NCBI GenBank assembly: GCA_017163975.1
Contig: JAFFSR010000221.1
Span: 2,666,001 to 2,730,000, forward strand
Reading direction: 5' to 3'
Length of the DNA stretch: 64,000 bases
Origin: Anastatus disparis
Lineage: Eukaryota; Arthropoda; Insecta; Hymenoptera; Eupelmidae
Numbering within the stretch: position 1 is the first letter of the stretch; every line of letters begins with the position of its first letter. The translations under genes and the position numbers were made by a program. Below are positions 36,001-46,691 of the stretch, piece by piece. The notes beneath the pieces are model-generated. The model did no database searches. It was not told where the DNA came from and saw only the letters and a list, made by a program, of their open reading frames with translations.

Positions 36001-37436
36001 TTACCTCAGTACGAAGTTAATAGTAGTAAAGCTACATATGCAAAGAGTTATCAATCAAATGCAGAACAAAAAAAAAAGGAGAGAGGGATTCGAAAGAGTG
36101 GAAAGGAAAAATTTTTCTGCAAAAAGAAAGCGCTGAAAAATAAAAAGGATAAAAACAAGAATAGTCAATTCGAGCCAATAATTGGAATCCTAATCAATAG
36201 AACGAGATCAGTCAAGCGTATATATATACCTTTACGTTCACAACACAGTGTATATACCAGAGACAGCAAGAGAGTCCCTCGGGTAGCCTATATATACCTT
36301 TCAAATAGAGCCGAGAGAGCGAAGAGCACACACAACTTTCCCGAGGGCTGATCAATGAATGCGATTGGCACAAAAAAAAAAGAAAAGAAAAAAAAAAAAT
36401 TTATTGGCTCTCATTCATGCGAGTATACCTTGTAACGTTGCGAGCGTTCGTAATTTCAAAAGGATGTAGAAAGTATATGGAATTATAAGAGATTTTTTTA
36501 AAAATAATCGTAATAATAATGGTGTCAGAGGAGGGATGATAATACAATGCGCTATTTAATAAAGTTAAAGTGAAAGCGTCGGTTCCATCGTAAGTACGTT
36601 CCAAAGCTTTGTATTATGTGTATTGTAGAGTTATGAATGAGCTAAAGAAAAAGGTTGCTTTTTGAATATGGTTTAGGTCTCTATTGCTTTACGATTAAAA
36701 TAATGGGAATGCTTTTAATATTTGTAAAATATTTAACGAAAATTATATTTTATTGATTAAAACTTTTTAAATATTTAATTTCAATGTCATGGTAAAAATT
36801 AGTTAAACATCTTTTTATTGCTTGTTTTGACTAATCTTCGTACAATTTTAAATTTATTGAACAAAATTTCTTCTTATGTTCGATAGGATTATCTTTATAA
36901 ATTAAGAAAAAGCATACATAAATTAATTATAAAAAAAGATCATATTAATAAAATGAACAATATACTGTTAAATTAGGTGCTCTATGCAATTATAATTATA
37001 GAAATATTTTAAAAACCAAATGATGTTTCTTAAAATCTTCTCAAATGAAAATATCATTGAAAAAATGGCTTTAAAATCTGACAAGGAATACATAATCAAT
37101 GATAAATTAAATTAAATTGAAGATTGCAATTACTCACTAAGCGATACATTAAGATATTAGCTCTAAGATTTTGAATAATTTATTCTTAAAATTAAAATTA
37201 AATTACAAAACATTGTACCAGGTAGAAATAGTAAGTTGACTTTAATCAAATTTGTCTTCAAAAGGATGAACGAACGGAAGTATTGAATAAGTAAAATTAT
37301 GGATTAACATTAACTTTTTTCGATGACAAATAACATCAATAGAAATTGAATTAGTAAATTATTGGATAAAAATGAATATCTTTTGAGATTTCAAACATTA
37401 AAAATTTAAAAAATATAATAAAGAAAAAATGCTATT
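32369..37436. other. Intron 1 stretch, no gene recognised
   Basis: GA-rich islands lie at 32830-33560, 34250-34420, 35080-35470 and 36060-36610, with (GA)n runs at 32994-33022 and 34396-34415. The rest is AT-rich. No protein similarity found. Confidence 0.6.
32994..33022. repeat. (AG)n microsatellite
   Basis: A pure AG dinucleotide run of about 29 nt within a GC-richer island. It generates an Arg/Glu-repeat reading frame that is not a gene. Confidence 0.95.
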
Positions 37437-37648
37437 GTTTTTTTTTAATTTTATTATTTAACGTCGCTATATTTATGCTATCATTACGATGCTAACTAAC
37501 GACGGAGATTTCTCAGTATGTTTGTGAATAAAGCACATGTATCGTATACAGTGGTGCTTATATTATACAGCCGCTGAAAGCGGGATTCGAACTCGAGCCA
37601 TCGAGGTTATGAATCCAACGCTCTATCGATTGAGCCACTGATGACCTC
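37437..37648 (-). mobile_element. tRNA-derived SINE, copy 4 (most diverged)
   Basis: On the minus strand the 5' end is GAGGTCATCAGTGGCTCAA and the B box is GAGTTCGAATCC. The anticodon-loop region is altered (TTCATAA instead of TTCGTAA), and more substitutions are present than in the other copies. It appears to be the oldest of the four. The A-rich tail is at the low-coordinate end. No clear target duplication. Confidence 0.9.
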
Positions 37649-40600
37649 ACACATATATTTACCAATTGTGATTTTAAAAATTCATTAAGCATTTATTTCT
37701 GTATTGTATGGATGTATTTAAATTTTTTTTTCAATTGAAGTATAGAATTGATTAAATCGATAAGCATTATATTTAAGCATACATATAAATATTTTGTAAA
37801 AAATTTATGAAGTTTAATTTTCTAAACTTCCTTTTTTCGATTAAAAATCATTAGAAATAAATTAATAATACAGAAAAAACATACAATTATCGCAACCAGT
37901 CAAATGGTAAAAATTTCTGTAACTAATAATGTTATCATTTGACATCTAAATTGCGTGTAAAAATTATTAAAGATTAAGGTTGAACTAATTGACCAACTTA
38001 TGGTTAAAACTAAAAGTAAAAAATGTTTTTTTTTTAAATTTTTATTAGGATAAAAATAGTATTGATTATTTTGTAATAATTGTCCGATGATGGATTAAGA
38101 TTTTAGATCCAGCCTAACAATTAGATAAGATACATCTTAGCTAATCAACACTTTGGTACAAGATTTCAAAATTTAATAAAATAGTTTTATTAGTATAATA
38201 TTTACTTTTAATTACTTTAAAAAAATAATTATTATTTTGGTTACAGAAACAGATGAAGAGTCAAGACTCGACTTCTACAGATATTGTCTTTCATTTTTTA
38301 ATTTACTTCAAAGCATAATTTAAAATTAAATGTCTAATAAAATCTTTTTATTGTTGGTAATGTACTTGTTAATGTGGCCAATTTTAATTATAATATTGCA
38401 TCTAATAAAACTGCAAAATCTAACAGTGTATATAAAAGTTTCTTATCTCATTAATTTTATTAATAATACAAAACCCGGTGATATTGATAATATACGTATG
38501 CCATCACATTTGATTAAAACTATTCATTAATTCAAATAATGTTTGTCTATATAATCCATAAATATTATTATAATTTCTATTAAACTTCTGATAATATATA
38601 AATATACTATTATCTCATAGTGTTTCATTTTATTATAAACATTAATCAAGGATATTATTTTAAAAATTTTTGTTTGTCTTTTATTATTTAAAAGAATTTT
38701 AACAAAGTTAGTAATTTTTTCAAATCTTTGTCTTAGAGTATTTTGTATCAATCAATCTGACGGATATCACGATAATTAATACAATAATTAAAAACTCAAA
38801 AAAATATTTTTCAGAATATTATGATAACAAGATATTTTTATCACAGCGAGGAAATAAATATTTCAGGAAAATCTAAAATAAAGGATATCGGATTTAGAGC
38901 AATGCAAACTAAGCCCGAGGCTTGAATTGCCAGTGATTGGGAGAGAGCACGCGCGCTTGAAACAAACATCCGTGGAAGTTCCTTCGCTTTCGTAAACTGA
39001 CGTTGCATATACTAACTTTCAATGTGATCAACTCTATGTGCATGTGTTAGTTTTCCTATGCAAACATGTTTTCCAACTCTATAAGCGTATATTATTGTGA
39101 ATTCATGTGAATCATATCGACATCGCTTTACGAAATTGTATATTTTAATGTATATATTATTAAATAATACACGACAAAAAATATTGAGTGATGCATATTT
39201 TTTAATTTTATTAAAAGTGTTTGAAATATCTTCAATCGAATTAAAAATATGAAAATCTTTTTTATGAATATCAATGATATGAAAACGAGTGATAGTACAT
39301 TATTCATAATGAGAAAGAAAGATCTGCATAAAGCCAGAGAAAGAGAGAGAGAATTCATAGATTCGTGCTTTCATGAGCAGCCTCGACAACAACACAAAGC
39401 ATTACAGCATCAGTAGCTATATAGCCTAGCGCTGGGAGTTTCGTTAACCGCGGACATTGAAGATTTATGCGGGTGCGGTTTGCCGAGAGTAGGATTGATC
39501 GGTATAGAAATAGAAGATACGAAAGAAGGAGGGGGGTTAGCCACTAGGTCCAGCTGATTATTTGGTCGAAGCTTCCCCAAGATTGGTCCACATTGAGAGC
39601 ATCCAACAATGAGAGAGAGAGAGAGAGAGACGGAAAAAGCACCGATGCATTCGTCTTTTCTAATTAACCACAGCTCAGACAAGATGAAAATAAAGAAAAA
39701 AAAAGAAGGATATCATAAGCATTCGAAGTACATTCCTTAAGGTTTTCTTGTATAGCAGCTGAGCTACGTAGAAATTACAACTGGAACTCTATGGTTTGAA
39801 ATAAATTGAGAAGACCTTTTTAATCAAGAGGAAAACGAGACGTATTTTATTGGTTTCTTTAGGAAAAAAATGTGATCTTTGGGGCAAAAGTCTTGCTTTA
39901 TCAGAGTCTAATTTCTTTTTGAGGAAATAATTTATTATTTCTCGAAACATTTTATTAGAAAAAAAAGTTAAAAATTTCTTGTAAGTAAAGTAATAAATTA
40001 ATTCAAATAAATGTTCGAACGACATAATTTATTCAACATAATTTAAAAATAAATTTAACATGTAAATAAGAACTTTGTTTTAAACAAAAACATTTTTTAA
40101 TTAATATTAAAATTTTATTTTTGAAATACAGGACAACGTAACAATCAAATATTTGTAATTAGAAATTTTTCTCCGACTATATCAAATTGACTTTTTATCG
40201 TATTATTACAGAATATTTAAACTGAAGACATAAATCATTGGTTTTTTTCTCGTCCAGCCTTATCTACTGTGTTTTTAATATACTTGCGTAATACCTTGTA
40301 GCCATTTTAATCTCTTTCTCTTCCTCAATCCATCTTCCAACGTTCTTCATATTCTCTCTCTCATCCACTTGCTAAAACACCATTTCGTTGCATCGAATCA
40401 GTTATTACATAGGACTCTCTCCTAGTTCGTGTCGAGATACGAGAGGGGGACAAGTCGAAGGGAAGCAAAGTTTGCAAGAGAAAGGAGAAAGGCAGATAGA
40501 GAGGGAGAAATCTTGCTAGATGAATCGGAATTAAACTAGTTACGTCGCGGAAACGCATAGCCTCTTCATATATCCTGATTTAAATTGGGTTGGCTTTACT

Positions 40601-43600
40601 TGGTACTACTTCCGTATATGGGGGCCCACTTTTGCGAAAAGCTTCGGTGCTTAATTCCCCTCCTTCTTCTCACTACCTCCCCACCCACCTCCACCCCATT
40701 TCCCATAGTAGCAAAGAGAATATCAGATTTTCGATGAAATTTGCCGAGGAGAATTTCTCTAGGTAGTATTACAAGCCAAGAGGAAGGTCTTTAGTTTTGA
40801 GATGAGATTTCAATTAATTTCTATTGTAAGAGGTGAGATACGCTCTTAAATGATGAAGGAATCTTTAGTTTTTATAATCGAAAGCCGGTGGAGAATGAAA
40901 TTTTGACATACCAATGTAAGAATCAATTTTGGTAAAACAATAGGCATACCATATTTAGTAATAAAAATATTCAATGTACTAATTTGGTTTCCAGAACACT
41001 TAAAAGCTGAAGAAAATAAATTTGGCAATATAAATACCAATTGTAATAAAAAAACAATCAAGCTTTGAAATAAGAAAAATTCTAATAAAATCAAATTATA
41101 AAATAAATTTATGAAAACTAGAATATTTATTATGAAATTTCTTAAATCCCATAAATGAAGATATATTAAAAGATGTTAATTTCTAGAAGTGACATGCTCA
41201 TCATGTAAGAAATAAAATAAGGTTATTAACTTCATCTGCACTCGTGTTATGCCTTACGATATTGGTTATAACGAAATGATAAAGCAGCGCACGTTCGCCG
41301 TTGTTGTTCTATGCATACAAAATTATGCAAATCAGAATTTTAATTATGGTTATTATTTATTTCCTCAACAACTATATAACGATCATGCTTGTGCAGTAAT
41401 ACATTTGCTTCTCCTTTCTCGATTACATTTGCCGTGGAGAGAAAGAGAGATGGTAACTCAAGAGTTTGCAAAGTCATTTTTATGAGAAATCTGCTAAGTG
41501 TCTACAAGGCGAAACAATGAGAAACATGAAAAGGGATTTAATATTACAATACTTTATTGATATGCTTATTTTGTTTTGTTTATTGATTCAAGGAATGTTT
41601 TAATATGAAACTCAAAGGGATTAAGTTTAAGAGATTACAGAGCAAGTTTAAGTGCTTCTTTTTAATGATCTCGAATAATACAGATTTTATTGCGTACTTA
41701 CTGTTTGTTAGCAAACGTTTTTATAAAATTAACTGTACATGCGATGTAAATAAAGATGAAAAATTTAAATATGAAAAGCAACTATACGAGTTCAATGTGC
41801 TTTGCGCATCTTAGGTCATTTGAGGATTTTACCATGAATTTTATTTCAATAATAGACTTAAAAAAATACAAAAATAAGTATAGAATTGCAATCTTTAAAA
41901 TTTATATAAAATTTATTATTTGAAGTTACGTGTATTAAATTTGCTATAATTTTTTATTGCTTAAATATCAACATCTTAATGATACATTGCAGATATTCAC
42001 CATTCTTAATGTTTGATAATACGCCGATTAAAGTGGAGAATTCCTATCAATCTGAATATTTTTAATAAATTGCAAGTAAAATTTATATTTTGGATTATTC
42101 AGTAGCGAAAATAAATCTTGTGAATGCTCATATTATTCTTGAATTCTCCAGATATATGATTTAAAAACGGATAAAAATTTTCATGCAAATAAATAAACGT
42201 AAACTGAAATTGAGTGGTTAAATTTTTTGAAAATTGTTTTCTTGTTTTTATTAAAACTTTGACTAGTTGTAATCATAGCATTAACATTAATGAGACCTTA
42301 AAACTTATTTCTCAAAAGTTATTAAAATTTGAAAATGCAAACTTTAATCACAAAAATAAAATAAGTTACTTTGCATTTCAGAGACTTTATACATAAATGC
42401 AGCTTTCTGCATTAACGTTTCACCGACTCAAAGGTAATAAATTATTAGCCATGCGTCGAGTTATAATAGCAACTGCGCGTCCCCCCAAGAAAGGACAAAG
42501 TTCACTTAAAGCAAAGGGTCGTGTTCTCTTAACTTTGTCTTCTGCTTCGTGCCCCTGTTTGTACTGGCCTCTTACTAAATTCGCTACTTAAACTCATATA
42601 GAATATTCGAGAAAATGAGCTGCTTTAATTTAACCGACAATATTATTATTTTACTTTTGTCTTTTTATTATACTTTTAGAATAATACTTCGTTATTATCC
42701 TGCCATTTTACAAATTCATCTTTTCTAATTGATATTAATTTCAAAGTTATGATAGACGTTTGTGTGACCTTTTTTTTATAATTATGACAATTGAATTTAA
42801 ATTTGATTTAATTGCATAAGTATGGGCAAGTTTTAATTGCACAAGTATGCCTACGTAATTATGGAAACATTCGTAAAAGTATTCTCAACTATCATAACCC
42901 AAAACTTTTATTCAATCCCTGCGAATTCGCGTATAAGTTTAAATGAAAGTTAAAAAGTAAGATAATTTTCTTTTATCGTACTTTAGTTACTAAACAGTTC
43001 TTAAAGATCTGAAGGAAACTGCCAACAGGATACGGACTGAGAATAAAATAAACTATAAATAATATAATTGAGTAGAAGAGAAAATCGAAGCCAAACTACT
43101 TGTAAGTTTAAACTTAACTGGACAGTTTGCCGCATCTGGTTAACTAGTTCCATCAAGTTGACCACTTTTCATTTTAGTTCCTTTTTATAGTTTTCGATAG
43201 TTAAAAGTTAACCTTTTTTTCTATTTGGCTTTTCTGTCGTCTCCAATATTTTTCTTTTACTTGTGGATCTCCTTAGAGGTAAGGCAGAGGAACGAGAGAG
43301 TTTTCAGTAAGGGATCGACGTTTAGGTAATGTTAGTGAGGTTTTGACTTGGAGAAGCTGGATGTACGAATGTAACTACAACATCATCTAGTAGACTAGCT
43401 AGTAGTTTAAAGTCTACGGGACTTGTGCACAAGTTCAAGAAACCCACGATGCATATTCGGCTTTTCCCTCAATTTCGGGATTTAGTAATGTAGACTTACT
43501 CCGCAAACGCGTGAGAATTCGCTTCACAATCAGCATATTTGAAACTTAAAGTGTCATAGTTGCTATGCTAGTCTTAAACGCAACTTTAGGATTTAAAAAA

Positions 43601-44161
43601 TTTCAAATAATGGTTTCATTGATTAAACGTTTAACTAGTATCGCGTAACTAATATACATAGATATATTATTTTTTAAACAGTGATCTGAATAAATTGTTC
43701 ATTTAGGTTAATTTGATGTTAAATTAAATCAGTCGACATATTACCAACAGCAATTTTGTATGATTACAAAAATGAATAAATTTTTATTTGCTACCGTTAA
43801 TATTTACCATTATTCTATATCTTTATGACTTGAGTTTATATTGAACAAAAATTTTTAAAGTACTCTGAAAAAGGAGTCTATTTATAACTATTGTGCCGGT
43901 GAAAAATTTTGAAAAGGCCAATTTTAATTAAGAGAGAACAGGTGTAAGTATAATGCCTTCTTTTTTATAAATTTGCATGAGATTATCATAAAATTTAGTA
44001 CTGGTAGTTCTCGATTTGTGCGGTGCAAAAGATTTGCATTTACTACATGCAATTCGTTTTTACGAGTAGTTCTCGATTTACGCGATTAATGCGCACTTTG
44101 AAAACTGTTATATAAATGCAAATTTTCAAGCTTTTCAAATCGGACACTATCTTTGTTCTTG

Positions 44162-44193
<32 letters not shown>

Positions 44194-44681
44194 TTAAAAT
44201 TTATTAACTATCGAATAATAATGTTTAATACTGTATTGAAAATCTAGTTAAAATTTTTATTATTGCTATATATACTCGGTTTATCCGATAGCAATATAAA
44301 CAATGAAAATTTCAAAATATGTGATCGGCGAATCAGTTATTGAAAAATAAATTTAATGCTTGTTGAATATAGTTACAATATTTTTTCAGATTATATCGAT
44401 GTTAAAAGGGATATTAAACGCATTTGTGTTATGGTCTTGCATATAATTCAATAAGTTTTATTTATGAAATTATTAATTTTAAAATAAAAATATTTTTTTT
44501 TTATTTTCCAAGGCATTGTAATTGTATAATTGAATATTTTTTTTAGTTATTTAAATCATTTAATATTTCTTGAACAATATATTTAATTAATAATATTTTC
44601 AAAAAATTGTAATTTTTACAACAGCATGTGCTGCTATTTATATAATGCTTTTATATTACAGAACAATAATCTCAACTGTAA
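37649..44681. other. Intron 1 stretch, no gene recognised
   Basis: AT-rich to about 38.9 kb. Islands follow at 38930-39780 (with (GA)n at 39611-39630), 40290-40800, 42400-42600 and 43000-43560. A (GA)n run lies at 44162-44186. A 14-nt word GTAGTTCTCGATTT occurs at 44004-44017 and 44066-44079. Open frames at 41249-41485, 41605-41814 and 42397-42591 resemble no known protein. Confidence 0.6.
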
Positions 44682-44850
44682 ATCATTTAATAAACTGCAT
44701 GGAATTTGTTTACAAGAGAATTGCATTAATTTTATTGTGATAAATAAAACAGAATGACAGTTGTATAAGTATATCATCTAATAAAATATATGGGAATTGT
44801 TTACAAGAGAATCGCATCAATTTTATTATAATAAATAAAACATGACGATG
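44682..44850. repeat. Two-copy imperfect tandem repeat, period about 91 nt
   Basis: Segments starting at 44682 and 44773 align over roughly 75 nt. Both contain TTGTTTACAAGAGAAT, then GCAT(T/C)AATTTTATT and ATAAATAAAAC, with scattered substitutions. This is an old local duplication just inside the 5' end of intron 1, about 170 nt from the donor of the initiator exon. Confidence 0.85.
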
Positions 44851-45020
44851 TAAATAAAAGTAAATATGAAAGTAAAACATAACTTATTTAAGATATTCCA
44901 TTATTTACTTTTCATTTCATTAATCCCAGTATAAACTTGTTTTACCTTGTTTCAGTGAAGATATATTCTTTTATGCGACTTAAATCCAAATAATATTTAC
45001 TTAATTTGCTGAATTCTTAC

Positions 45021-45189
45021 CTTGATAAAGGGCTGCTGATAATGTAATGCGTGTAGTAAAATATGCTGGCCATTGAGATGAGCAACAGCGCAGCAACACA
45101 TCTCTTGACGGTAGCCTGTTTGACAACATAACGAGGTGCGAAAGCACCTAGAAGTGGTACAACTGCCTCACCTGCTGTAAGCTTCATGG
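45021..45189 (-). CDS. sfl: sfl initiator exon: cytosolic tail and signal-anchor of NDST
   Basis: The first coding exon of the Golgi heparan sulfate N-deacetylase/N-sulfotransferase. The exon starts after an acceptor TTTGTTTAG (AG at 45191-45190), so at least one non-coding exon lies upstream. ATG is at 45187-45185. It encodes 55 codons plus AG and ends at donor GGTAAG. Residues 1-29 are a short tail with Arg/Lys just before the membrane (KQATVKR). Residues 30-50 (CVAALLLISMASIFYYTHYI) form one hydrophobic segment, as expected of a type II Golgi enzyme. Phase 2 matches exon 2 exactly, giving Ser56. The N-terminus is poorly conserved in the family, so identity rests on exon 2, the membrane topology and the frame match. 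The enzyme would act with other heparan sulfate enzymes, which are not in this window. Confidence 0.8.
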
Positions 45190-45854
45190 CTAAACAAAAT
45201 AATTTTTTATGTATTAATTCTAAATAATCTATTGAGGGTTATAATTTATTCAATAATTGTGAAGCTTCTACTAATCATAACAAACAAAAATCTTGCAAGA
45301 AAATTACTTCTAATTTTCTAAATTGATAGTTGATCTATACTGATAGTAAAACTAAAGAGAAATAAATGAATTTAAACTTGGAGAAAAAAAATTCCTTTGT
45401 TTTTTATTTCACTAATGATAAATAAACTAACTATTTTGTTTGAAACAGTATTTTTTTTTTTTAAAGTTGCACTATTAAAATCCGTTTCTTTATCTTTGGT
45501 TTTGATTTATTGTTTATTAACAATACAAATCAATTATTAGTTCAAGAGTTATTCTTTGAAAATCTTATTCTTCAAGATTTTTGTTCGCGATAATCAGATA
45601 AGTCTTTATAATTATTAAATTTTTTCTTTTGTTCTATTGATCCTTACTGCAAATGAGTTTTTCTTCGTCAGATTCAGAATGCATTCATCCTGCTTTAGAA
45701 TTTTTGTGGGCTAATTCACTATTCGATTTCTTGTCTTTGCTTTTCAAAATAGCGTTTACGCTTCTTTATCGACGATGTATTTACATTTGTACATACGTAT
45801 GTTAATCCTAATATTTGAAAGTTAAAAAAAAATTGGTAAATGCACCAAAGGAAC
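45190..45854. other. Upstream intron (5' UTR intron), no gene
   Basis: AT-rich sequence before the initiator exon on the minus strand, including its branch and acceptor region. Nothing else is recognised. Confidence 0.6.
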
Positions 45855-46079
45855 TCAGGAGTCCTGGCGGCGTAGTCTGCGCGATAACAGCAGCTTTCTC
45901 GCTATGGCACGTTTTAACAGTTTTAACGCCACTTGTTGCGTTCGTGGATTAGTGATAGCCACGGTGCCATGTTCCAACATTAACACTGGCCGCGAGATGG
46001 TATTGTTCATCGCGGCCTTGCTCATCCTAACCCATCTGGATTTTCGTATACAGTAACAATTTTCAAAGTTATGGAAACC
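45855..46079 (-). other. GC-richer island with small ORFs on both strands
   Basis: The minus strand carries an open frame ending in TGA at 45857-45855. Its first ATG starts a 56-residue, Arg/Lys-rich product (MSKAAMNNTISRPVLMLEHG onward, ending RRLRRQDS). The plus strand carries a 50-codon frame from ATG at 45905 to TAA near 46057, with a hydrophobic stretch MVLFIAALLILTHL. I recognise neither. The minus ORF lies in the sfl sense about 0.7 kb upstream of the initiator exon, so it may be an upstream ORF in a 5' UTR, an unannotated small gene, or simply conserved regulatory DNA. GC is near 50%, well above the flanks. Confidence 0.35.
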
Positions 46080-46258
46080 CTGAATGTTATACAACTTTCG
46101 TCTTCATTGCAATTTCCAAGGCTCATGTAACGTCTTCTTCTTCTGCAATGGCACGTTTAATTTATACCCTTGATTTTAAATTTAAAATTTAGTTAGGAGG
46201 AAAAGCGTTTTAGAGTTGAGATTTACGGGTAATTTCGTGTCGATGTAGTTGCCTTTAC

Positions 46259-46691
46259 CCGAGGAAATTGAACGACTACGACGACGACGACGACACTCGT
46301 GAAGAAATATTGTTTTAGGGCCCCTTTCTTTTAGGTGTGTGTTTATATGGAGCTGTCTAAAGAGGCTATATAGAGAAGAAGTAGTTTCAGCGAGGAACCA
46401 TTTGTTAAAGCTAGCGACTCTCTTTCCCTTTTAGTTTTACACGAAACCGGGTTCTTCCACTTTCTTCACAGCTGAGATTTTTTACTCTTTTTTTTTTTAT
46501 CACTGCCAATTAAAGTTGTAATATATATGCTATCTCAACTTTTTATGGATGAAAAAAAGGCTATTCAGACTACGTGTTATCCGGTTTCGCGGAAAGGTGG
46601 TATCTGCTGCCTTAGCTGGTTTCGCTTCTGGGTTTTGCTTCGGTGATGATGTGGCGGATGCCAACAGCCCATCCTTGATATCAGCTTACCT
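46259..46691 (-). other. Candidate sfl 5' UTR exon or second ratchet site
   Basis: On the minus strand, ATCTAAT, a CTTTATTCTTTAT tract and GTTACAG (ending 46692) form a good acceptor. AG and then a donor GTAAGC (46689-46684) follow, only 2 nt away. The tract is nearly identical to that of the candidate ratchet point at 19647. A later donor-like GTAAAG lies at 46258-46253, which would close a 433-nt exon containing a GAC repeat. This could be a non-coding exon joined to the initiator exon at 45189, or a ratchet-type site. There is no transcript evidence. Confidence 0.3.
46271..46295. repeat. (ACG)n trinucleotide run
   Basis: A short run of ACG units, read as CGT on the sfl strand, inside the candidate 5' UTR exon. 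Confidence 0.9.

Larger units (their letters stand above)
561..45020 (-). other. sfl: sfl intron 1 (44,460 nt)
   Basis: The intron runs from donor GTAAG (45020-45016) after the initiator exon to acceptor CTAG (562-561) before exon 2. Phase is 2 at both ends, and joining gives AG|T, Ser. It is far longer than a typical insect intron. It contains all four SINE copies, the MITEs, the mariner relic, the LINE-like tail and the candidate ratchet point listed separately. I found no other exon inside it that would keep the sfl frame. Confidence 0.85.
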
